Below, one piece after another: positions 9,858-18,165 of a stretch of DNA of 23,696 bases; position 1 is the stretch's first letter; each line of letters opens with the position of its first letter. The notes below the pieces were generated by a model. It did not search any database. It worked only from the letters and a program-made list of their open reading frames with translations, and was not told the DNA's origin. A program made the position numbers and the translations under genes. The stretch is from Chara braunii (taxonomy: Eukaryota > Streptophyta > Charophyceae > Charales > Characeae), in contig BFEA01000575.1 in NCBI GenBank assembly GCA_003427395.1, forward strand, positions 150,425-174,120, given 5' to 3'.

Positions 9858-11216
9858 AACTAGTACGCTTTCTCTGACCAACACGGGCCTCGACGGGGGT
9901 GTCGATAAGAGGTCCGGGCTAACTGTCGGGCGGCCACAAGCAATCGGCCACCCAAAATAAAGGAAGTTGGGACTTCACCAAGCGCTTAGACGGGAATTCT
10001 TTGAGTATTTTATCGGAACCGTCGGTGAAAATTAGGGGTCCTGAGATGAACTCTGAGATTCTGTGCATCGACCGCTGGTACTGACCCTTAAATTTTGTAA
10101 GTTGGACAACCGCCTCTACCGCGCCTGACGCTTACCCTTTTCGTATGTTATGAGGTTGTCTTCGAATCAGCCAGTGATGGAGCGAAGGTATGCTAGGAAG
10201 CCTTCGTGCGGCCTTACTACACTGACCAGATAATGAGAGAATGAGGCCTAAAAGTTTATTTAATTTGATGACTAAATTAAAAATGGGTAATAATGCAATC
10301 AGACTCGTCTCATTCACACTTTTCATGCATGTAAACAGCATCGCAGCAAACTGGCGACATGCGGCCACTCAATACTCAAAGATATGGCATCCAGATAAGA
10401 GTTCACTTTCAACTGGCTATGGCGACTTAGCGCCCAAACAACTCACTGTTCACACACACCGGATCACCCTGGATATCCCACACGCGCAACTCTGAACACT
10501 CGTACATACACCCACACACTTCACTCTCACTACAGCTATGGCAGCTATGGCTGCCTCTACCCTATCGCTATACTGAGCTGCTCCTCTCTCGCCCACTGAG
10601 TCCTCTGGGCTCACTGCAGACCTCCTTGCACAAGTCGCTATGACAGTGCTTCCGCATGGCTCATGTAGGAAGGAATCAAAGGCTGGGCGCTGCCTCTTGA
10701 TTTCTACTTCGGAAACTTGTTGGTCTGCCCTTTGCCATCGGCCCATGGTGCTCACAGTCCCCCGTGGTACTTGCTGGACCGGACTGGGACTGACTGGAAC
10801 TTACCGCTGACTGACTGTGGACGTACTGCTATCCTACCGTCGTCGTACTGCGATTCCACTGCCGTTTAGTCCACCACTTGCCTTGCCACTTGACCACTTG
10901 CCCACTTGCCGACCTTCTAGAAGGACTACAGCTAGACTTCTGGAACTTGCTAGGACTTCTACTCTATAGGTCGACAGATCGAACCCCTACTACCTACGGA
11001 CCTACGACAGACCTACCAACTGTCTACGAATACACAGGTCACAGGTTCAACTCTCGGGTCTACACAGATACTGTACATGGGTAGGGTGAGGTCTAGGGAT
11101 CGAACCCTGGGTACTGCATCTGCTACTGCTAAAAGGTGAAAACCGTTTCAAAAAAAATAAAAATGATAAAAAGAAATGGAAACGAGTGATTAGTTTATTA
11201 TTTAACGAATTTTATA
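9858..11216. other. No gene recognised
   Basis: About 1.36 kb after the Gag remnant where a retroelement polyprotein might have been. I find no RT, protease or integrase motifs on either strand, only short frames full of stops. Around 10780-11040 the sequence is rich in short repeated phrases (CCACTTGCC, GGACTTCTAC, GACCTAC). A short A/T-rich run (11143-11175) leads into the next repeat. Confidence 0.4.
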
Positions 11217-11326
11217 TAATTATTCTTTGGAGGATTTTAACCTGATTTTACCTAATTATTATTCCCTGGTGATTCAAATTGATTTTATCTAATTATTATC
11301 CCTCGCTGATTTCAACCTGATTTTCC
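11217..11326. repeat. Tandem repeat, three copies of 36-37 bp
   Basis: Copies at 11217-11252, 11253-11289 and 11290-11326, each beginning TAATTATT and containing GAT plus a TTGATTTTA/CTGATTTT ending. Moderately diverged; AT-rich and non-coding. Confidence 0.85.
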
Positions 11327-11741
11327 TTGCATGTTACCCTTGTTAAAACCCTCTTAATATTCGTGTGCGTGTGGGTTGAGTGCCTTGTGGGACTGAGTAC
11401 TCGTTACAGACTGCATTGCACTGTTAACGAGTGGAGGTATGACAACGGTCTTGTGGTAAAGGTTTCATGTAAAGGGCAGGTCTGGTGTTACATGCACAGA
11501 TATGTGATGTTCGTAATAACCGAGGAACTGCAGTGTGATAAAAAGGACTGAAATGGACAATGCGGTGAGAGTAGAATCTCGACAGACAATGTGCATTCTC
11601 ATACATACAAAAGTGCTGAATAGCGCAGGGAAGACTTAGATACAAAGACTGACCTGACAAGGACTGACCTCACACACGTAGTACAAGTAGCGAAGCAGAA
11701 TGCTAGAATACCAATCACGAGCCCAATCAATGTTTGAACTC
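11327..11741. other. No gene recognised
   Basis: About 415 bases before the assembly gap. Short frames only, without recognisable motifs. Confidence 0.4.
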
Positions 11742-12256
11742 NNNNNNNNNNNNNNNNNNNNNNNNNNNNNNNNNNNNNNNNNNNNNNNNNNNNNNNNNNN
11801 NNNNNNNNNNNNNNNNNNNNNNNNNNNNNNNNNNNNNNNNNNNNNNNNNNNNNNNNNNNNNNNNNNNNNNNNNNNNNNNNNNNNNNNNNNNNNNNNNNNN
11901 NNNNNNNNNNNNNNNNNNNNNNNNNNNNNNNNNNNNNNNNNNNNNNNNNNNNNNNNNNNNNNNNNNNNNNNNNNNNNNNNNNNNNNNNNNNNNNNNNNNN
12001 NNNNNNNNNNNNNNNNNNNNNNNNNNNNNNNNNNNNNNNNNNNNNNNNNNNNNNNNNNNNNNNNNNNNNNNNNNNNNNNNNNNNNNNNNNNNNNNNNNNN
12101 NNNNNNNNNNNNNNNNNNNNNNNNNNNNNNNNNNNNNNNNNNNNNNNNNNNNNNNNNNNNNNNNNNNNNNNNNNNNNNNNNNNNNNNNNNNNNNNNNNNN
12201 NNNNNNNNNNNNNNNNNNNNNNNNNNNNNNNNNNNNNNNNNNNNNNNNNNNNNNNN
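11742..12256. other. Assembly gap (515 N)
   Basis: A run of 515 unknown bases. Frames crossing it are artefacts. It falls where the minus-strand LTR-like unit (copy Q) should continue, so repeat collapse is a likely cause of the gap. Confidence 1.
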
Positions 12257-12716
12257 AGTGAAGTCAGGGGTTGAGAGGGAGAGGAGGAGATGGTGGACTG
12301 AGAAGAAGAGGAAGAAGAACCCTCTCTCTCTCACTGTTACGAACCAGGTACTAACCTGTGATGTGGCGCTGTGCTGCAGGTACCTCGAAGACGAAGCTGG
12401 AGCAACGGCGCTGCAGGTAGGTACTCTTGGCCTCCGCCCAAGCTCTCTCTCTCTCTCTCTACCACTATCCTAGCTATGGCGCCCAGCGCTGGAGACTACA
12501 GCTACCTACTGCGCCCAGCGCTGAAGACTACAAGATAACGCTACTACTACTCTAACGCAGCGCTCCCTCCAGAGTGCTGCTCCCGAATCCTGAAGACTAC
12601 AACTGCCCAACTGCTCTCTCCTGTAGGGCGGGCCAGTCCTTTATAGTGCTGGCCCGTGCAGGAGGCTGGTCGTGCCAATGCCCTATGTGCAGGAGGCCGC
12701 TCTTGCCAATGCCTCC
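12257..12716 (-). mobile_element. LTR-like repeat unit, copy Q (minus strand)
   Basis: The reverse complement closely follows 14535-14965. Matching landmarks in order are: GGCATTGGCAAGA; GCCTCCTG; GGCCAGCACTATA; GACTGGCCCGCCCT; GTAGTCTTCAGGATTCGG; AGCAGCACTCTGGAG; CTTCAGCGCTGGGCGC; GCTTCGTCTTCGAGGTACCTGC; GTTAGTACCTGG; TTCTTCTTCCTC; CAGTCCACCATCTC. It carries a TATA element at 12638-12645 and an extra 31-bp tandem duplication upstream of it (GTGCAGGAGG at 12656 and 12687). The unit is cut off by the N gap. It is oriented head-to-head with copy R. Confidence 0.85.
12638..12645 (-). promoter_or_regulatory. TATA-like element of copy Q
   Basis: On the minus strand this reads TATAAAGG within GCACTATAAAGGACTGGCCC. 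It aligns with TATATAAG of copy R, so the position is conserved between two diverged copies. That supports a real RNA polymerase II promoter of the repeat family, now possibly inactive. Confidence 0.6.
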
Positions 12717-12732
12717 CTGGCCTAGACCCTGC

Positions 12733-12863
12733 GGAAGCTTCCAGGCAAGAGCCTGGAAGTTTCCCTGTAGGGAAACAGGCTGGGGCCTGTAGGCCCTGTC
12801 AGAAGGAAGCTTCCAGGCAAGAGCCTGGAAGTTTCCCTGTAGGGAAACAGGCTGGGGCCTGTA
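12733..12863 (-). repeat. 72-bp tandem repeat made of consecutive hairpins
   Basis: Two copies, 12733-12804 and 12805-12863 (second truncated). Each copy contains the 10-bp palindrome GGAAGCTTCC; CTTCCAGGC with GCCTGGAAG across a 4-base loop (12738-12759); TTTCCCT with AGGGAAA across 2 bases (12760-12775); and CAGGC with GCCTG across 4 bases (12776-12789). Copy 1 also has GGGCCT with AGGCCC across 2 bases (12783-12796). The array sits just upstream of the copy Q promoter. Confidence 0.92.
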
Positions 12864-13569
12864 CAGCATGTAACATCTGGCTACGGCGGATATTTAGCTA
12901 GCAACGGTACGAGCCACTACAGTTCAGCAGCTCCAATACTCTGGTACAGCTACTGGTACAGCGACGGTACAGGTTACCACAGTTGGCAAGAATACTTTGA
13001 GTGCGATTACTGGCTCATGACAAGAATGGTACACTGCAGTCTGACACCGTTATTCCCTGATACGGCTTTTTGGACGGTCCAACGGCTTGGTACAGTTCAC
13101 CAGTCCGATGGTCACGTCATTCGTTGGTCCAGCGGATACTGGTCCCACCGGGTCGAAATCCTTGGTACCCCGGATCTGCTACCGCTGGTGGAAGATAATC
13201 CAGGCTACTAACTAGAAATTTCTTGGTACCGGCGGTCCGGTAGGGCTCAGACCAGTACTAAGGCCGCATATAGGCCAGACCTTGGGAAAAGGAGGGCATT
13301 ACGTGCCTGGTGTACGCAGCAGACCAGTATCTCACTTCGAGGACACATGTTCCTGGCGCTGGAGGCGGACAGGGCGAGTTCGGTCGGGAGGCGCGCACGG
13401 CGTGCCCCACTGATGGATCGTTTGGGCAAGAGCTAAGTGATGGAGGGGGAGACACTAAGGGGTGCATGACCGGTGTACGCCCTGCTGGCCGTTGCTCTCA
13501 GGCCAGCACAGAGGAGTGCTCGAGGGGCACAAGGTAGAGACAGATTGGAGAGATCTAGAGCAGTCCTCC
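12864..13569. other. No gene recognised between repeats
   Basis: About 700 bases with scattered GGTAC phrases (TGGTACAGC, ACGGTACAGG at 12900-12980) and frames of at most about 75 codons on either strand. Nothing resembles a protein domain. Confidence 0.4.
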
Positions 13570-13870
13570 CGCTGATACTGAGAACAGCCACTTTCATTGG
13601 GGATGAGAAAAGATGACGGCGCTGAGAAAGTGCACGGCCACAGCCGCTAAAGATGGGAAAAGCCATTCCGCTAGCTGTGAACGCGCCCACCGTCATTGGA
13701 AATGAGAACGGGTGCTTACAGAGAGGACGTGAATGGACACGGGTGCTGGTGATAAGAATGGCTGTCTCGCTGATCATGCGCGCAGTCACTTTCGCGAGTG
13801 ATGAGAATAGCCCTTTTTGGGTGAAGGGATGAACAACCCTCCTCGCTGCTAAAGAAGACGGCTACTTCAC
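13570..13870. repeat. Degenerate 49-bp tandem array
   Basis: About six units starting near 13570, 13620, 13669, 13718, 13768 and 13817, spaced 49 or 50 bp. Each has a CGCT/GCTGA start, a TGAGAAC- or TGTGAACG-like phrase, a CACYNTCATTGG-like core and GATGAGAA, all strongly diverged. The constant spacing despite divergence is what identifies the array. Confidence 0.7.
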
Positions 13871-14208
13871 GCGTGTGAACTGACAGCTGGTGTATCAGCC
13901 GTTTCCCTGGATGAGAGCATGAGTGTAAAGGGCGGAAATCAGAAAACACGTTACCAAGTAAGACCTCCGAGTATAAGGATGACCAGGTAAGTATGTACCC
14001 AAGCGGATGTGAACGAGTGAGAACTTGGGGGAAGGGCTTGCCAACCAGCGTTGAGAGAACCAGCAGAGGCTCGTATCGAAATGTGCCTCCGCTGCGACTC
14101 GGCGGTAGTGTGTCGTCAGACTTTCGAGCCTTGAGCGAACGCGTGGGTGTTGAGTGGTATGAGAAAGAGCAAAATCAGTCCACCTGTTACATGCTGCGCC
14201 TGCAACAT
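13871..14208. other. No gene recognised
   Basis: About 340 bases between the 49-bp array and the hairpin array. Open frames on both strands overlap (13895-14224 minus, 13993-14256 plus) and neither shows recognisable motifs. Confidence 0.4.
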
Positions 14209-14346
14209 GAAAGCCTGAAAACAAGGGCCTACAGGCCCTGTGTCGTTTCAGCCTGAAAGCCTGAAAACAAGGGCCTACAGGCCCTGTGTCGTTTCAGCCT
14301 GAAAGCCTGAAAACAAGGGCCTACAGGCCCTGTGTCGTTTCAGCCT
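14209..14346 (+). repeat. 46-bp tandem repeat, each unit a hairpin
   Basis: Three near-identical 46-bp units (ACAAGGGCC at 14221, 14267 and 14313), followed by a degenerate fourth to about 14410. In each unit AGGGCCT pairs with AGGCCCT across two bases, and CTGAAA pairs with TTTCAG further out. The inner palindrome is the same motif, in reverse complement, as GGGCCTGTAGGCCC at 12783-12796. That links this array to the one upstream of copy Q. Confidence 0.93.
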
Positions 14347-14439
14347 AAAACAGGGCCCTCCAGGCCCTGAGTCTTTTCAGCCTGAAACGGAGGGCCATTT
14401 TCAGGCCCTCGTAAGGTCGACCTGCCCTGAAACTTAGGC

Positions 14440-15590
14440 ACCAGACCAGGGTTTTAGTGCAGGTCATTTTGGGCCTGTTTTCAAGACAACCTTTGTTTGA
14501 ACTTCAACGCCAGGGTCTGGCACGTTTTGGCATTGGCAAGACCCGCCTCCTGGACAGGCCAGCACTATATAAGACTGGCCCGCCCTGCAGGCTGCAGGTA
14601 GTTCATAGGGGACTTCCCAGGCACTTCACGTGCGGTTCAGAAGGCAGGAGGTAGTCTTCAGGATTCGGCAGCAGCACTCTGGAGGAGCGCTGCAGTAGTA
14701 GTAGTAGCGTTAGCAGTAGTCTTCAGCGCTGGGCGCTAGTAGGAGCTAGAGTAGTACTGGAGGGATAGAGAGATTTGGCGGAGGCCAGGGAGACTTACCT
14801 GCAGCGCCATAGCTTCAGCTTCGTCTTCGAGGTACCTGCTGCACGGTGCCATCTTCAGAGGTTAGTACCTGGCACATGACACACACAGAGAGAGAGAGAG
14901 AGAGTTCTTCTTCCTCCTCCTCAGTCCACCATCTCTTCCTCACCCTCTCACTCTCTGACTTCTCGGCCTCAGCAGACTACGAGCGAGAGAGAGATTGGTG
15001 ACTTTGGGGATGTTGACGACATTGGGATACAGACTCGACCTTGGAATAGAGACATTGACGAGGGACTATTTGGGATCAATGCCAGGGACACTTGTGTGAC
15101 GACATTCCCATCTTCTACCTCATCTTCGTCTAATCCCCCTCCTCTTCGTCTGTGGATGTTTGGGGGCTGGCGCACTCTTCCTGTGTGAGCGCCAGGCCCC
15201 TTCCCAACTTGTAATGATGATGATGTATGTTTAGTCTGCATTGCAATATTGATTGGGTTGATCATTGGCATCCTAGCGTTCCGCTGCGCTATCTTGTACT
15301 ATGTGAGGTCGGTCCTTGTTCTGTTTTGCACCATTACGGTATGCAACAGTTTGGTATCTCCTCCTCCTCTCACATGTGTGAAGTATGATGGGATCTCTTG
15401 TCAGTCCCGTTCAGGTCAGGACTTATATCCAAGTCTTCCACTGCGCTACAAAGTGCCATTTTTGTATGTATCAGGATGTACACTGGTTGTTGAGATTCCA
15501 CTAGCACTGCATTGTCCATTCAGTCCTTTTCATCACCTTGCGGGTCCTTGGTTGTACATACATTGCCCAACTGGGCATGTAACAACCAGT
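14440..15590 (+). mobile_element. LTR-like repeat unit, copy R
   Basis: The most complete copy of the family shared with P (5985-6776) and Q (12257-12716, minus). In order: upstream sequence with GGCATTGGCAAGACCC; TATA box at 14566; GACTGGCCCGCCC; a GTAGTAGTAGTAGCG stretch; GGCGGAGGCC and ACTTACCTG (14782-14801); (AG)n at 14885-14905; CTTCTTCCTCC (14907 on); GAGGGACTATTTGGGA (15060); CCTCCTCTCACATGTGTGA (15365); CAGTCC; GTGCCATTTTTGTATGTA; and GGGTCCTTGG to CAACTGGGCATG (15542-15578). No coding sequence belonging to the element follows, so this is probably a solo or truncated copy. An alternative is a terminal inverted repeat of a larger element paired with copy Q. Confidence 0.75.
14566..14573 (+). 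promoter_or_regulatory. TATA box of copy R
   Basis: TATATAAG within AGCACTATATAAGACTGGCC, aligned to the minus-strand TATAAAGG of copy Q and to TATATCAAG near 4724 of the LTR at 4144. Conserved flanks on both sides make this the likely start-site determinant for the repeat family. Confidence 0.65.
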
Positions 15591-15958
15591 ATGACTGCAA
15601 AGGTCATCCATCAACTATTTATCTGGAGAGAGAGTAAAACTACCAGCTTCGATTGCTCAGTGGTGATCTGAAACCTAGTTAATACGCCCTACGCCATTCA
15701 GCGAAGAGCAGGCATCGAAGAAGGACTACTTCGACTATCCTGAGATGATCAAGTTTCTAACCATGGGGGCCCTCTTCCTGACCTGCGGATCTTCGTAACC
15801 CTGCAGGCAAACGAGGGAGACAGTAGAGAGAGCGAGAGAAAAACGTATCAGACAGCTGGGATTAGGGAGAGAGAGAACACCTTTCGGGCTGAGAGAGAGA
15901 GAGGAAGTTTTTTTTTATTCCTTGTAAACTATTTTATTTTATTTCCTTTTTTTCCCAG
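15591..15958. other. No gene recognised; possible intron end
   Basis: Sequence between copy R and the acceptor-like site at 15958. It contains several (GA)n-rich patches (15826-15910) and ends in a strong pyrimidine tract, ATTTCC plus TTTTTTTCCCAG, which looks like a plant intron 3' end. Confidence 0.4.
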
Positions 15959-16147
15959 TCACATATACCCAGCCCTGATCTCGATCAGGTGCATTCGAAT
16001 TTGACCAACAAAGAGGGGAAGTCCTTGAAAGCCGAGGGGAGGATTTTTCCTCATCATTTTTGTTATGAATTCACTATTGGTATTATTTTTCAGCAACACT
16101 TGAACAGCCCTGATCTTGAACGGGTACATTCGAGCTTGACCAACAAA
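15959..16147 (+). repeat. Duplicated acceptor-plus-exon-like segment, 135-bp period
   Basis: A T-rich tract ending CAG is followed after exactly 12 bases by AGCCCTGATCTYGA and then GTRCATTCGARYTTGACC, both at 15971 and at 16106, an offset of 135 bases (45 codons). Both copies lie in one open frame, and the peptide changes between them are conservative (SPDLDQVHSNLTNK versus SPDLERVHSSLTNK) with two silent changes. That suggests past selection on protein. The frame stops at 16198. I do not recognise the protein. It may be a duplicated exon of a decayed gene or a fragment of a host gene captured by an element. Confidence 0.45.
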
Positions 16148-16417
16148 ATGATGTACAGGCCAGAGGAAATTCAACTATTGAAAATACTTGGAAAATGAGA
16201 ATGGGGGGCGGCGTATACATGATATCCCCTCTCCCTGACGGGGCAAGTTGAGACCGACACTTTGAGAGGGAGCCTGGTACTGGAGGCTCTTTGCTTAAGA
16301 CTACATTATGACTGAATGGCTCCTCATGGTCTGGTTGCCTCCCCTATGAAGTTTTATGCTCGATGTTCTTTATTATGAAATATTGTTTTTCTTTTCTTTC
16401 TTTGCCTCTCCCATCAG

Positions 16418-16551
16418 GGGAGAGACCAAGCAGACTTGCAAGAGCGTCATACCGTGCTTCGTTTAATGATCCTCTTCCCTTATTGTTTCGGCGAAACCTC
16501 AGCACGATCCGTGATGCATGTGAATCCTCTCGCGCTCTAGTGGATGAATAA
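16418..16551 (+). CDS. Possible terminal exon, unknown protein
   Basis: A long pyrimidine tract ending CCCATCAG (16383-16417) looks like an intron acceptor. After it an open frame of about 44 codons, arginine- and serine-rich (ERPSRLARASYRASFNDP near the start), runs to TAA at 16549. AATAAA overlaps the stop (16547-16552). I cannot find the upstream exons with confidence; the segment at 15959-16147 is a candidate. The opposite strand is also open over most of this stretch, which weakens the case. Confidence 0.22.
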
Positions 16552-18165
16552 ACGAAATCGACAGCAGCAAGCTCATGATGGTGGTACTCGTTCTCCTTGT
16601 TGTCTTTAAGGGGAAGGTGATAGTCGAATCTCCCTGAACCGTGCGGGTACCTGCGTCCAGCTCGGCCGGAGGGTGCGGCAGTCCAAACAGCCAATCAGGC
16701 TAGGCCCGAATAGATAACCTGCTGGGAAGGCATTATCGCTGACTCACGGGCTTACCAATCAGACCCCCAAACAGGGCAGATCAGCCAATCGGATGAATCC
16801 AGTCATCTCCCTCCTCGCCGAAAACTGTGTATGCGCTCGTGAATAAACTAAGGATTCATTTCGGTTTTCTCACCCAGGAGACTGCTCAGTGAGGGTCTGC
16901 AGTGCACAGGAGGGAGGGGCAGAGAAAATCAAGATGCTGGAATGACAATGACCAATGATCGCCAATCAGGAAGGATTATGTAACCCCATCGGCATCCGAA
17001 CCTCCCTGATCCGGTACACAATAAACAAGCCCAGGCGCTGCCACATGATTGCCATATCGACCCTAGGGTTAAGTCTACTTTCACTACTATCTGCATCTGT
17101 GAGAAATCGGTGATTTGAGATCCCTTGCTAAGTGCATTTGCTGCCTTGAGTGGTGCTGCGAATGGTTGCTGTTATACTCTCTCCTCGATTGAGCTATTTC
17201 CCCCTCGATCCTTATACTAGCTGAATCTCAACTTCATTTCTTCGAATCCGAAAATTGGCAGGGAGTCGCCTGCGCATGTTCTGAGGCCCGGTTTGGGATT
17301 TGCAGGCTTGAACAGTTTGAATCCTTTTACTTTATTTTTTGTTCCTTTTCGGCACATCCCGCAAGTCTCCTGAACTAGCCCTGGAGTGGGAGCATGACAG
17401 GCGAAGTAAATCCTTTCACCCTGCCGGTTGCTGACGTGAGCGCAGCGAGTGACAGGCGCTGTTGCCCTTGGCTTCAGCGAATGGTAGGCGACCCCTCCCC
17501 GGGTTTCTCACACCGTGACTTTTGCCTATAGAGCGCAACCCTTGCCTCTGGGAGGTGACTGTTCACCGGGTGCCTGTTGGACTTGACTCCTAAGGTACCC
17601 CTGACTGTGACCGTTCAGAACTGGCCGACTTGGCCTGAGACCTTGATCCTGAAATTCGAATTTGGGGTCTTCATCGTGGAATGCCTTTCATATTTCTGCA
17701 ATCGACTCTTTAATGAATGGTGTTGCAGTGTCCTCAATAGGGTTATTATTATGCAACTTAAAGCGAAGAGGACCACTCACTTTCCCCCCATCTACTCTGA
17801 GGTAGATGCCATTATTAAACCCTTTTTTTTTTCTTCTTTCGAGCTGGCATTGAACACTGGAGATGCTCGTTTCACAAAGTTTACCTTTGCGACCCATCCT
17901 AATCGAATTCCCTTTGGCAGCAGTTATGGTACTGTAAACCTTGTATATTTTCAATGATCAAGCCTCAAGGGCAATTGGCGTAGTTTCTGAGATGGTTTCT
18001 ATGATTTCTTCTTCAAATAATAAACAGCAACTGAAGGTGGACTCACTGTCGGCTTTGTGTGTGCTGTAGTGTGCCAGAAGAAGCTGAAAAGAATTGTGGC
18101 CGATCATCGACCTTCGAGGAGTGATTAAAAAAACAACAACAGTAAACAACTTGCATCTAGTCGCT
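16552..18165. other. Intergenic region and 5' flank of the WD40-pseudokinase gene
   Basis: About 1.6 kb with no convincing gene. A 126-codon frame at 17577-17957 has no recognisable features and partly overlaps an opposite-strand frame. An in-frame TGA at 18085 closes the frame upstream of the ATG at 18166. I cannot assign a promoter or transcription start. Several AATAAA-type words (for example about 16841 and 17021) have no gene attached. Confidence 0.5.

Noticed and set aside
11097-11106. GGATCGAACC, reverse complement of a tRNA/SINE B-box
   Set aside because: The T-stem pairs poorly, and no good A-box, acceptor stem or anticodon arm can be fitted on the minus strand.
11636-12473. Long frames crossing 11742-12256
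   Set aside because: They consist mostly of N and are artefacts of the gap.
15340-15365. TTTGGTATCTCC as a second primer-binding site
   Set aside because: Only the first eight bases match the tRNA-iMet complement, and the aligned position in copy P reads GGTCCCTCC, so it is not conserved.
17577-17957. 126-codon open frame upstream of the pseudokinase gene
   Set aside because: No recognisable motif, opposite-strand overlap, and a stop separates it from the gene; not supported as coding.
18094-18165. Earlier non-ATG start (TTG) of the pseudokinase frame
   Set aside because: TTG is not a usual start in nuclear genes; the first ATG at 18166 has a good context and the homology to coatomer begins only after it.
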